Source: Bugulina stolonifera
Lineage: Eukaryota; Bryozoa; Gymnolaemata; Cheilostomatida; Bugulidae
Direction: 5' to 3'
DNA: 64,000 nucleotides
Assembly: GCA_935421135.1 (NCBI GenBank)
Contig: OW285191.1
Span: 11,907,700-11,971,699, forward strand
The notes under the pieces are model-generated. The model was given only the letters and a program-made list of their open reading frames with translations. It was not told where the DNA came from and searched no databases. Position numbers and translations under genes: made by a program. Of this stretch, positions 47,701 through 60,900 are shown piece by piece. Within the stretch, counting starts at the first letter, position 1. Every line of letters starts with the position of its first letter.

Positions 47701-50647
47701 TGAAAACCATCATGAGTTATTCTACACATTAGTACTAAGCTAATCTTCATGGGAACAGGAACAATTATTTTATTAGTTTATTATCCAATGAATTTATTTG
47801 ACTTTGTTATTTTTAGACAACCAGGTGTTTGCATGTGGGAGTTGTAAAGATGGCCGTCTCGGAATAGCGGTTTGTACTCAGAATATTGCCCTGCCTCGAC
47901 CTATATTTGGCTCTCTGCATGCAGTGTCCAGTATTTGTAGTTCTCATTGGGGTACCATCTTAGTAGCAGGTGAGTGACAGGTGCTATTTTCTTGGTCTTA
48001 AAGGGATTGTGAATGTCATGTATGTGCATATTCAGCGCCGCCTCTCTTAGTATGCTTTTCAGCAAATGGTATAAAAGTTTCATATTATTGTTCTCTTTGT
48101 GGTTTTGTTATGTCACTGTTTTGGGATTTTTATAGCAATGCATTCTTGTGTATTGATTTAAAGGGTGTAAGTTAAGACTAAGATTGCCTCAAGTGAATAC
48201 ATGTACATGTATGTATTACTATCGCTAGACTGATATAATACATGTACATGTATTTATTACTATCGCTAGACTGATATAATACATGTACATGTATTTATTA
48301 CTGTCACTAGACTGATATAATGCATGTACATGTATTTATTACTATCACTAGACTGATATAATACATGTACATGTATTTATTACTGTCACTAGACTGATAT
48401 AATACATGTACATGTATGTATTACTACCACTAGACTGATATAATACATGTACATGTATTTATTACTACCACTAGACTGATATAATACATGTACATGTATT
48501 TATTACTACCACTAGACTGATATAACACATGTACATGTATGTATTACTATCACTAGACTGATATAATACATGTACATGTATGTATTACTACCACTAGACT
48601 GATATAATACATGTACATGTATTTATTACTACCACTAGACTGATATAATACATGTACATGTATTTATTACTATCACTAGACTGATATAATGCATGTACAT
48701 GTATTTATTACTGTCACTAGACTGATATAATACATGTACATGTATTTATTACTATCGCTAGACTGATATAATACATGTACATGTATGTATTACTATCACT
48801 AGACTGATATAATGCATGTTGTGTTATGTAGATAAAGTACTGAGTCAGAAAACCATCAGTAGCTCAGCCTCTACCAAGTCTCTAGCCTCAGTTTCAGGTG
48901 AGTAATGCAGCCTGTTAGCCTTAGTACCATTACAAATAAACTTCCATCAGGATAGCATATATTGCCAGTATTGTCAAGCTGTTCGCCCCTTACATATCGG
49001 AATACTATGAAGTTGTCCTCTCTTTGGGAATGCAACTGGAAAACATTATAATCAATAGCTATTTAGTATTTACTACCCATGGACCAATGAAATGGGTTGG
49101 CTGTTGGACAGGCGCACATAATTGTTATCATTAGGCAAGCAATATGCAGAAGCTGTCTTTTTATCAAATGCATGACTTTGAATACTGTGGATTTTGTTTA
49201 CAACAAATACAATGTACGAATATAATTTGCACATGAACTGCGTGTGTCATCACTGATGAGTTTATTATTATAGAAGTATCATTCTAAATAATATGTACAT
49301 GTATATAGTATAGTATTCAGAGTGATCCCCTCTTACATAATAATATGTTAAGTTGAGAGTTGTGCTCTATCTCCTTGTATTCTTATTCCACCAGATACTG
49401 AAGAGTATAATAGAGGAGATAGTGATGACTCTGCATTGACCTCTAGTACCAAGATGATGATGAGTTCTACCCCAGACTGGATTAAACAGGTAGCGCATTT
49501 CTACACCTCATTGTTTACCTCTTAAAGCAGATTAATATTAAAAATCATTAATATACATTAGTGTTATTGCAATTAAATTTAAAATATGCTTTAATGTGAC
49601 TCTTAATTCCTTGCAGCATACTAGTAGTGATACTAGTACGCAATACAAGCAATAGCTGTGTTCTCACCATTCCTAACATATCCAGTAGGAGCTACGTAGT
49701 ATAGTAGTGGTATTCACTAATATCTACATCTATGTTACTAAGCTCTGATATTTGAAATAATGTTATGATAGGCGTTCCAAGAAGCCGGTGACACCCCTCT
49801 CCAGGCACCACCAAATGTTCCAGGGTTGAGGCTAGAGTTGGGGTCATTGAGTGAGACAACTTCTCCTACTGGTGAATTCTTGCCAAACAATAACTTTAGC
49901 GAGGTATGGAATGGGATATATCACTGGTTATATATTATGTTATAGTGTTATGCTATGCTATGTTATACTGCACTTTACTGAGTCATGCTATATTCTGCTA
50001 TACTGTGTTATGCTATACTCTGCTATACTGTGTTTTGCTATACTCTGCTATACTGTACTATTCCTTGCTGTGTGATTCTATACTGTGCTATGATATATAT
50101 CATGCAATGCTATGTACTATACGTAAGTTACATGTACAATGTACATGTATATCCTTGAGTTAATAGTACTTGTCCTATGCTCAATATTCTCACATCTCGC
50201 CTATCCTAAGCAATTTTTATATTATCCTGTATTACATTATATACAACATTATACATAATTATGTTGTATTGCATTGTATTGTGCCATATAAAGAATTTAT
50301 TGCACTATAACATTTATACTGATTTCCACAACTGCTGTGAACTCAATTTTATGCTATGATACTTACCATAGTTTACAAATGTTCACCAGGTATTTTCCGG
50401 TGAAATCAAGCCAGATATAGACAATGGTGTAGACGCTCTAAACAACAATGACCTTGACTGTGACCTTGAGAGTTCGGCAGCTCTAATAGCTAAACTAAGG
50501 AATAGAGTGACAGACTTGGAGAGTGAGAATTCCCGTCTGTTAGCTGATAATAATAAACAGAGGAAAGTCATATCTCAGCTAGTCACCAGGTTGGAGGCAG
50601 TAGACTCAGATTTTAGTAACTGGAGTAGTCTTCAACAGTTGGACTGA
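41773..50647 (+). CDS. NEK9: NEK9-type kinase with RCC1 repeats, 17 exons, 865 aa
   Basis: Ser/Thr kinase of the NIMA family. NEK9 acts in mitotic spindle assembly upstream of NEK6/7. Exons: 41773-41892, 42009-42186, 42464-42693, 43136-43267, 43655-43827, 44453-44558, 45071-45208, 45343-45487, 45954-46145, 46338-46546, 46983-47091, 47298-47459, 47817-47969, 48832-48897, 49395-49489, 49772-49903, 50390-50647. All are GT-AG and in phase (2598 bases). Glycine loop GKGAFGEA at 26-33, lysine 48 in [16 protein letters not shown] from 140, DFG 160-162, and [10 protein letters not shown]. About six RCC1 blades run from 314 to 682 ([41 protein letters not shown]). A Ser/Thr-rich linker and a C-terminal coiled coil (about 809-850) follow. 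The order kinase, RCC1, coiled coil fits NEK9 better than NEK8. It is shorter than human NEK9 (979 aa), mainly after the RCC1 domain. Confidence 0.95.
48198..48812. repeat. 15 units of an exact 41-bp minisatellite in NEK9 intron 13
   Basis: Units of 41 bases (tacatgtacatgta, then k-tatt-act-ay-cactagactgatataa) repeat 15 times without a single length change, from 48198 to 48812. Variation is confined to a few point positions (g/t after tatgta, and tatc/tgtc/tacc with g/a). Each unit contains the perfect palindrome tacatgtacatgta. The array ends 20 bases before exon 14. Confidence 0.95.
49915..50110. repeat. Degenerate tgctatactc/tgttatg tract in NEK9 intron 16
   Basis: Irregular tgctatac and tgttat units run directly from the exon 16 donor. 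The frames across it are composition artefacts. Confidence 0.7.
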
Positions 50648-51759
50648 TCCCATGCTAATAATTAACCTACCTAGCAAATGAAATGAGTTGGAATAACGTT
50701 CAACGCTAAATAATCCAGTCATATACATATACATATACATTCCGTCCATCATTCTTTTTGTATATTTTGAGAACAGTTATATTATTATGTGCTATGTATA
50801 GTGCATATTATAATTTTTTACACATACTGAATGTAATAATCCCTATTCTATGTGTACTAAGATGGTGATTTGCATGCTAGAACCAGTGGTTTCATCTCCA
50901 CCAGTGAGTGTTGTATTTACAATGTAGATCTACGTTCACAAAGTACATGTTGTATATCAAGTCAAACTATGTTATGCATTTAACCACACCTTTGTGTGCA
51001 ATATCTATTTGTTTTATTATATGCATAAAATATTCTCCCCATATCATTTTGAACCAATGAGAGTTATATTGTTTTTTCTATCTTGTTAGTCTTCATTGTG
51101 ACTTCTGTTTCGAGTTTTGATAAGATATTGTCAAGAGTTGATAGGATATTGTCATATTTCTATGTATCTATCTGTAACATGTACATGTACTTCTCACCAC
51201 TGTGCTAGCTTTTGAAGCAATAGCATTTTTTACTAAAGCCTCACAGTTTTTATATGACACTTGATCATTTGGTACTATCATGTTATGTTTTATGTGAATG
51301 ACTTATGTATAGCCAGTCATACATACATATATATTATTATACATGTACACTTTTTACTAGCACTAACAGTTCAATGGCTTTTTTGTTAATAAAATTATTG
51401 TTACAATAATACAAATAAATTAAGTTTTGTTGGATATTTTGGTTATATTTGAACTATAACTGTGCAAGTATTATTGCCAAAATATGTGTCTGTGAAATAG
51501 AAGGAAATATTGCATTCTGCACCAACACATTTGGTCTAATTCAGTTGTATTGAGAAAATGAAAATCAGCAGAACCGTGAGTTGCGAGTTATCCTCTCTTT
51601 TTGTAGCTATTGTTTAAAGTCCGAGTTGTGCTCTCACTACTTGCATTTAATTGGCTTATCATTGGCCAATTGAAAATAGACTGTGGCCGACTCAACCAAT
51701 CATGCATTAAATCCGGTTTTAGCACTTCTTTACCAAAGAGGTCCCTAGAGATTCACAAA
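50648..51759. other. Intergenic: NEK9 3' end and upstream region of the next gene
   Basis: Contains several AATAAA/AAATAAA signals (around 51393-51415) that could end NEK9 transcripts. Two half-motifs of the recurring hairpin family (gcgagttatcctctc at about 51583 and gagttgtgctctc at 51622) precede the next gene. No further coding exon is seen. The open frame leading into the next gene from 51610 has no ATG. Confidence 0.5.
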
Positions 51760-53781
51760 ATGGCAGGGGAATGCCTTAGTTACGGTGCCTTTGGGGCATA
51801 TAATACGTTTTATGGGCGAAATAATAACTGCTACACGGCCCCTTCAGTTCAGAATTGCAGGATACGACGCACAGATAGTTGGAAAAATTATCTGACAAAC
51901 ACCAGAAAAATTCAATCACCCACAACAGATGATTATGATGGAAGAAAATCGGCTGCAGCTGGCGAAGAGTACGACCATGAAGCACATGCAGGCCTCCAAG
52001 GTTCGTTTGTATTTAAACAGAAAAGTATCTACTTTAAATCACGGACATTTTGCATTTCACTGAAACTGCCGCAGTGGCAGATTATGAATAAAATGCAAGA
52101 TAACTTCAGCAAAGCAAAATAACTATGATAATTTAACCCTACATCACTCAGACTTTCAGTTGAATTTCCAAATCTAAATTGATGTTTAGTGCATTTACAA
52201 AAAATTAAATCAAAGTCAATATTAGTTTTATTAAAATCATCAAATAGTCTTCATTTCAAATTGAAGTAAGGTGTCTTGCTTAGACGCTGGCTAGTGCAAT
52301 TTAGTCAGAATCATCCACTTTGACTAGCTTAACTACCTTTATGGTTGCATACACACGCTATGTTCACTACAAGCATTGCACATAATGGGTCGATGACTAT
52401 CCTGTCCATGTTGTCTCCAGCTAGGTAGCCGCGCAACATTTGAGCAAAATGTGAGAAATAAGTACCAGTTCTAGTGCAGTGTCAACCAGAGAGATGTTGA
52501 GTATAGTACAAGCTTAGCCTAAATGCTGGATGCTGGGGGAAGATGGCCTCACACTAGTGACATACCTGATGTATGGGCCAACTACTACAGGGTTGTCACT
52601 GGCATTACAAGGAGAAGCAGAAGGTGCTGTTCTCAACTTGCCTACCTGTGGGGCAACACCTAGTTAGACTGTGATATATGCATAGGTTGTCTACCATAAG
52701 GTATAGACCCGGCATCTCCAGGCGTAATAGACGTGGCACCCTTTATGCATTGGAATGGGGGAGTTTGAATAGAAGCCCTGGTTGTGCTAGGACCACCATG
52801 TTAGGCAAGGCTTGTACATCGGTTGTGGTGACCCAGGTCACGACACATACATGACTACTGATCATTTATTTTTGTAGATTTCAATCCTGATGTAACGTGG
52901 GTGGTTAAGAGGTACCTGCCCCTTGATGAAAGGACCTATGCCCCAGTTCCTAGACACAAATACGTGTTAAGGCCAAGTGGAGTACCACCACCTGCTCATT
53001 GGATTCCACCAAAGGCAGATAGTTTTCCAGAAGGTATTAAATTTTCAAGACTTCGAGCTGAACGACAATCATTTAGGTAAGGGATTACCTTCTGGCTTTG
53101 CTGAATTCAAAATCAAATGTTTGATGCTGCGACAACTTACTGATCTTTTAAGCTGTGTCTTTATAAATGATAAAATAATTTGCAATATAATTAGTGTCTT
53201 GGAAAATCACTATTCCAATACCATTATTAATTAACTTGCATGCAATGCTGTGTGGAACTACAATTGTAATACGCCTTTAATGCATGAAGTATGGTCCTAC
53301 ATTTCAATAAATTATGTTGCACAACATACCTAATTTAATGAGATCTTGTAGCATGCAATATTATATGAATATTTTAGCTCGGCTCCATATACAAGGGATG
53401 AGAAATGGTCAACATTAAGAGAGATGCTACCCTCATCAGGCAGGGCCATCAGGACCAATCCACCAGACTGGGGTACAGAGACGAGTATCGCACCACATAT
53501 GACACCTGCAGTTCAATCTCGCTTCCCCATTGTACAGAGTCCAATGTCCAGGTGTGTATTGGTAGCATGTAGTAAACCTTCAACCTGTAAATCCTCCATA
53601 TTTTGGATTAGCAGATGATATACACTACAAGACAAAATCGATGCAACTGCCTATATTCTCAATTGTCAAAAAGCTACAGCTCATTCTAATTCAAAAACAG
53701 TTTTGACTACACAGTGCACTTTGCTATTGTAGGTTTGTTTCTGATATGCATCTAACCAACAGGGAGTTTAAGCTGTTCTAG
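51760..53781 (+). CDS. Uncharacterised protein, 4 exons, 220 aa
   Basis: Exons: 51760-52000, 52878-53076, 53378-53551, 53733-53781. All introns are GT-AG and phases agree (663 bases). The exon 2 donor at 53077 (gtaagg) is preferred to an earlier gtatta because only it keeps phase with exon 3. The protein has no signal peptide or membrane segment. It is rich in Tyr, Arg, Pro and short motifs (YGAFGAYNTFYGRNN, EYDHEAHAGLQ, VTWVVKRYLPLDERTY, TNPPDWGTETS) and ends DMHLTNREFKLF. Irregular, basic, Tyr/Trp/Pro-rich proteins of this size are common among ciliary microtubule-associated proteins. That is a guess from composition, and I do not recognise the family. Confidence 0.75.
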
Positions 53782-54990
53782 ATATGGAATGCACTTCAGA
53801 TATGCAGTAGATGGAAGGCCATGATCTAGCTGGACATGGGTAGCATCAATGTGATATGCACTGTACTATTCCATTATTAACTTGCTCATCAAATATTCCC
53901 TAGTCCCCTCTTGCTCAATCATAATAATATTATAATTATAGCACAGTATATTATTGTCTTAATTATATAATATATAAAATATAGCTTCCTACTGTTTGGT
54001 TTATCTTCCCCAAGGCTACCACTATTTATTGTACTAGATGTAGATGTTTAGTCTGTCAGCAACTGACAGCAGTTTATTCGTCTTCATCTTACCTTTGCTC
54101 AATTTTTAATGTACCACATTCCAAAACTAGAAAGTAGAAGTTCTCTGCAATTTATGTAATATTTTCTGATAAATTTACAATAGTAATTTATGTAGAGATT
54201 CCATAAATTGTCATTGGTTGTTGTATTTTGGTGATTTTATTCAAATAAATTTTATTTCGCTCAATCAATAACCTCCAAACCTAAGAGTAGACTTTTGATA
54301 AGAATTTCCAGCTGCTATTCATTTGGAGACAGAATTCACATGTAGCTCATAAATAATGAAACATACAAACAGGCATTTCTGAACCATACATGTATTAGGA
54401 AATGTACACCAGGCACACAAAACCACCAAAAGCAAATACATATACATGATGTAATTGTATAATAAATAAATAAAGTGAAATGGCTAAGAAAATATTTTCA
54501 GAATAGAGAATTTGAGATCATTTTATAATAGAGGCTATTAATAAGAAGTTGAATAGAACTACAAAAATTAAAAAAACTAGATGTAAGACTGTAAACAAGT
54601 ACATAAAATAACATCTTAGAAAAGCATAGATATAGAGATCATGGGTGGAATGGAAGGTAATATAAAGTTGATTATAAAAATAACTGAGGAAGTGTCAAAT
54701 TTTGGGGCCAGAAGACAAACAAGAGTCAAAACAACTAAAATGCATTTCTTCTAATATCGCAACGGATGGGAAAGGTTAAATTGACTGTGTATGTACATTA
54801 GAATGAAGACATCTAGCTCTACCACAGCACATCAGACTTTATCTAGCTACATATAACAAGAATCAAGATCCAATGTGTGGCCTGGCAGTGTAGAACATCT
54901 TGATCATCAGAATAGTTACGCCTATCACCTACACTAGGACTCACAGGCTATATTACACCCACACTAGGACTAATAGACTCACAGGCTATG
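53782..54990. other. Convergent intergenic region
   Basis: Lies between two genes that end towards each other. caaataaattttatttcg at about 54243-54260 offers AATAAA on both strands, a plausible bidirectional polyadenylation site. Nothing else is recognised. Confidence 0.5.
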
Positions 54991-57900
54991 TTATATCTCA
55001 CTCCCACTGTCATCATCAGACTCATAGTCTGTTTCCCCATCGATATCACTGATTTCTATATCCGGGCATTGTACTTCTTCACTGGCATGATGAAAATGAC
55101 AGTCTATTGGACACTGCTCTACAAGTGGGCGGTGCTTGTACATTCGATCATCTACCAGGTCGTTGAATGATATATAGTTGAGCAAGGTGTGAGAGAGAGG
55201 AAGTCTGGTATACCGCTTAGGGAAGTAAGGCGTGTGATGAAATATAGCCGATCTACACAGCTGTTTGAGCGAGAGAGGGGAAGATGAAATCTCTTCTAGC
55301 CAATCACAGAGCAACATCTGTAATGAGGAATTTGCTGTATGCCAATATGTACATACACATAAATGACAACATGTACATACACGTAGATGTTCATATTTTA
55401 AACAAGAGCATGACTTCATAAAATTGCAGCAGGAAAAAACAGTATGGTTAATACAATGTACATGTAGGCATACTAACTGTAGTTCTTACTTGCTTATGTA
55501 ACCACAGACACCTACTGTCTACTGACCTTCTGTATTTAGGGCCCTAGTATGCTGGTAGTTATTCACCAGATTTATTAGTACTTGCAGCGTTTGTGTAATA
55601 TACTCATTACCAATTAGTCAGCTAAATTTGTGAGTCAGTTATTAGTACTTTAATTTAGCCTGATAGTTACTACTGTAGTTTGAAACATCAAGAACAAATA
55701 CATGTTTCGGCATTACTTCAGTTGCACGTCGATGTATTGTGAACTTACCTTGTTGTGTAGTGCTAGGGGCCAGTCCCTCAGCTTTATCCACTCAGTATTC
55801 AGGTATGAAGGCTTCGCATACACTAACAGTTTGACAAGCCTGGTAAGCCCAGCATCAGCAGCTAGAGTCAGATAGTTGAGGGGGGTTAGAGTGCACCCCC
55901 AATGTACTAGTACCAGAGCACACTCCTGGTTATGGAGTGATATAGCTTGCTCAAGTGGTCTTTCCTTCCAACTGTATGACTGAAATAGAGATTGGAGTCA
56001 TTAACTAATTTAGTATGCAAATCTACTTGTATACATAAGATTACGAGTATATGTTTACCAAAGACATTAATAGAACCCTATCAGTGGCAGTATTTTGGTT
56101 GAGGTAGTAGGCAAGTCACTCAGGTCATTTCTAGTCAACCTATTAGAGGAGTATATTATTTACATGCAGCATCCAGTGAGTATAACTAGAACTATAGTGT
56201 TCATGTAGTCACACCTCTAATACATGTAGGTTAGAATCTTCAAAGGGTACAAATGACTGTCTCAGCCCCAGGCATCAAACAGTAGCAAATGCAGTTAGGG
56301 TAATAATTGTACAGCTTCCTAACTTGAAAGGGTTTAAATGCAAACACTCAATGCAAATATTTGAAAAAACAACACAGTTATAAAAATAATGTAGTTTAGC
56401 AAAACAAACAGTTCATGTAAAATGAGACATTGTAACTGTTTGTGTAACTGTAACTGTTGTTACATAAACAAGTACACTGTTAGTAAAGGGACTGTACCTT
56501 GTTCATATTATATCCATATCTTATAAGACATCTAACCATTGCAGGGTTGAAGTGTTCAATAGCCACAGACATGGCCGTCACCCCACTGTGTGATGCTGTG
56601 TGCTTGTCCATTCCACTCTCTAACAGGAACTCTACTATAGAGTATCTGTTATATATAACACAATTAATATACAACCATGTAATTACACTTGTAAGTACAT
56701 TGCATAAATATTCTGTCAACATGTGAGCTGTCTTTAGTATCTCCCAGATATTAAACACAAACGTAACATACCAACCTTCTGTAGGCTACAGCATAGTGCA
56801 GAGCTGTAAACCCCTCTTCTGTTTTGTATCCCAAATCACAGAGAGAGTTGACCAGAACTTTGCAGATCTCTAGATTGTCCATCTGAACAGCTCTGTAAAA
56901 TCACACCACACAAGTTCACAACAGATATCACATCACTGGAGTTGTGTTCCCCACAGATCAGGGTACTTCAAAACATACACTGGTCACTTACACAGTGAGT
57001 GATAGACCAAACTGAGGACGAACACAAGAGCATGGCAAAGCTGGACCAAGTACAGCACACAGTCCACAGTACAATCAACCCAGTAGCGGTACATAACAGA
57101 TTGTCACAATCTTCTGAACTGACTATAACTATATACATGTACATTAGGCTACAGCGTATTGCTTTTTCATTAGTATGCAGTTTATACACAGTTGTACATG
57201 TACTATGTTGTTTACATATATTATATTATTATGTAGTGTTTTAGTGCACAACCATGTACTTGGGAAGACATGACTAAATTGTAATGAGTCATGTACGGTC
57301 TATTTATAACCAAGTATCTAATTGGATGATGTTATTATGTAATAGTGGTGCAATACCGTTCTAGAATATTCTCTTTTGACCATATATGGTATTATGATTC
57401 ATGTTGGCTCTGGAATGTTCTAGAACTTCTAAGCTTTACTATATAAGCAGGGGCTGGGAGAGAGCCCATAAGTTTGGAGTTAACTTTTAGCAATAAACAG
57501 GACATATTACACTACACACTACATCTTCTCTGCACTAGATAGACCAAGCTGTGTGTCACTTGATTATCTCTGACTACAGTGACTTCACCGAACTCTCACA
57601 AGTACTACTATCTTGTGACAATTGGGGGCTGCTCCGGGAAGTCATCAGTCGCAGACAGGGAGATTAACAACGTCGGCATACACCGGATACTAATAGCTGC
57701 AGTTAAAGATGGTGTTATTGGAAAAAGTAAGTCAAATGGGCAAGGACCTTGGACTTACAGATCAGAAGCAATCCAAGATAGGAGGGATTGAACAAGTGGC
57801 AGAAGATGCTGACCGATATTTGGCAGCTCATGGTAGAAAGCTCTTCATGGAGAAGAAAGCTACCGCACACAAGGATGAAGAAGAATCCCGTAGATGCTAC

Positions 57901-60900
57901 ATCTGCGATGAAGTAGGGCATATTGCAGTTATATGCCCCAAGAGAACACAGAAACACTGTTCCAATTGTAGAGTTACTGGACACTCAACTATGGAATGTA
58001 AGAGGTCCAGACAAGGAAATATGAAACCAGGCAAGGTAGGAGCTATGAAAGCGATTGTAAAAGGAGGAGATGACAGAGAACCTCAGGAGGTTGAGATGGA
58101 TGGGAAAAGATATGTCACTATTGTTTGCTGCAAACAAATAGGGGCAGATGAAAATAATGTTGATGTCAAAATGGGCTACGTGAATAACCAACCTGCGGAA
58201 GTCGCAAGAGACACAGGTTGCACAGCAGTCGTAGTTAAAGGAAAATTCGTTAAGCCAAACCAGTACACTGGAGCAAAGAGAGAAGTTATCGGGACACCGT
58301 ATTACTCAGGGATGGTACAGGCGATAGTAATGGACGATCCTATGTACGACCTGGTGATTGGAAACGTACCTGGTGTGAGGTCACCAGCGGATCCTGACCG
58401 AAACTTTCACAGAGGAGACAAATACAAGACAAGTAAACGAGTTGACAATGGATAAAGGGAGATGGACTAAGGCTTGTTCAGAAGATAGTAGGAATTATTG
58501 ACTGAAATTAAATTAATTTCATCTGGAAAATGGGGTTGTCACAATCTTCTGAACTGACTATAACTATATACATGTACATTAGGCTACAGCGTATTGCTTT
58601 TTCATTAGTATGCAGTTTATACACAGTTGTACATGTACTATGTTGTTTACATATATTATATTATTATGTAGTGTTTTAGTGCACAACCATGTACTTGGGA
58701 AGACATGACTAAATTGTAATGAGTCATGTACGGTCTATTTATAACCAAGTATCTAATTGGATGATGTTATTATGTAATAGTGGTGCAATACCGTTCTAGA
58801 ATATTCTCTTTTGACCATATATGGTATTATGATTCATGTTGGCTCTGGAATGTTCTAGAACTTCTAAGCTTTACTATATAAGCAGGGGCTGGGAGAGAGC
58901 CCATAAGTTTGGAGTTAACTTTTAGCAATAAACAGGACATATTACACTACACACTACATCTTCTCTGCACTAGATAGACCAAGCTGTGTGTCACTTGATT
59001 ATCTCTGACTACAGTGACTTCACCGAACTCTCACAAGTACTACTATCTTGTGACACAGATGTATAAATACAAATAATCTCATTGTTAATAGGTAGATGTT
59101 ACTTCATAAGAGGTGACTCTGCTCCTGTGTTATACCCCAGCCTCCTTAGATTAACGTTGGCTCCTCCGTGTATGAGTAGTGTACATACTTCAGCTGACTC
59201 AGTTACTATGGCTCTATACAGTGGAGTGCAGCCTACAGGTAGGGATAGGAGTGATAGCTGTTATGGGATATGTAGACTTGAAGGCTATCAACCAGCAAGT
59301 CATTCGATCAATAGTATTAAAAGACAAGTAGACAAACGTAATACACTGTGCATTGATAATCATTACTGCCGACCTTAAATTATTCAGGTACAACAATATA
59401 CAGTAAGTCATTTCTAAGCCATGATTGATACAGCAGTCAGCTGGCTCACATACATGTATGTAGTGACGACGAGCGTCACAACTGTCACAACACCGACAAA
59501 CGTCACAACAATTTTTCGACAAACGTCACAAAAGTGCACCGACAAACGTCACAATAATTTTTCGACAAACGTCACAACAATTTTTCGACAAATGTCACAA
59601 CACCGACAAACGTCACAAAGGTTCAACGACAAACGTCACAATGCCAACAAATATCACAAATTTTCAATAAAATAACACCATAACACCAAAAAATAATGCT
59701 TTTTGCTTTGATTTACCCTTCAATTTGATTATTGTTTGCTGTGTTTTGAAAACAGAAGAAAACCGAAGATAGTTAAAAGCAGAACGTGACAACTCCCAAC
59801 TGAGAACATGGAATTAAGGATTCAATTTTTTCGCTAAAAATCAAGACAGCTGAGCAGAAGCAGATCTACTTCTGCACAGCTGTCTTGGTTTTTAGCAAAA
59901 ATTTGAATAGATAATTTAATGTCTTCTATGTGGAGTTGTCATACTCTACAGTCTATATAGTGATTATAACCATTTAATACTAACTACATGTATATACTCG
60001 TATAATAACACACACGCATATAACATGTTGGCTAAAACTGAAACAAGTTTTTACTGGATGTCAACAATGACTGTAGCAAAATACGAATAGCTAGGATCAC
60101 TCAGGTAAGATAAAAACACCAGTTATTGCCGGGAATGTCAGGCTAAACAAATTATGGGATAGAGGTTACTTCCCAATATGATAATTGCATCGAGTTGCAT
60201 CTCGGTTTTTGATACAATTTTCTATTGGAGAATTTTGTCGATTTTGAATTGAGAGCAAATAATTTCCGAAAAAACAAATTATATCAAAATGTTGTGTAGC
60301 ACCATGTCTAGTAGTAGAGTAGCATATATTTTTAATTTTATGTAGATCCTTGCATTTAGTTATACAGTGATGTACTTTGTCAGCAAGGAATTTATAGTTA
60401 TAGTTATAGATTTAATAGTGATAAATAGGCAGGAGAGTTCCACCTGTCTTCATATTCTAGAAGGAGATGGTTCTCGGACTAAGGTATCATAACATATTCC
60501 CTTTAGATCTGTTGCCTGCAGCTGCATGGTATTTTTAATTTAGAGAAGACATAGTGGTGGTGTATGTGAGACCTAGGCTATGTGTACAAATGTGATGCAA
60601 AACTTCGGCCCTTTGACCAGAATGCGATTCAATGCAATTTTCATATACACTGTACATGTAGTTAAATGGCTATTAAAGGATATTTCGTTTAGCTTGCCCA
60701 TATCTGGTAATAGCTGGTGTTTTCATCTTTATTGAGTGATCCTTGCCATTCATATTTTGCTACAATCATTGTTGCCATTCAGTAATGACTTGTTTCAGTC
60801 CTAATTAACATGTCATACTTACATCATGCATGTACATGCATATTATCAAAATATGTGGGGTTACAGTAGTATTGAATGATTATAATTTATTAAATGAATT

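Noticed and set aside
48198..48812. CRISPR-like regular spacing
   Set aside because: Whole units repeat, with no unique spacers, and the array is in a eukaryotic intron. It is a minisatellite.
51610..51759. N-terminal extension of the 220-aa protein
   Set aside because: The open frame upstream of 51760 contains no ATG and overlaps repeat half-motifs.
57579..57791. Short frame spanning the LTR/primer-site junction
   Set aside because: It crosses the LTR boundary and overlaps the gag frame in another phase, so it is a shadow.
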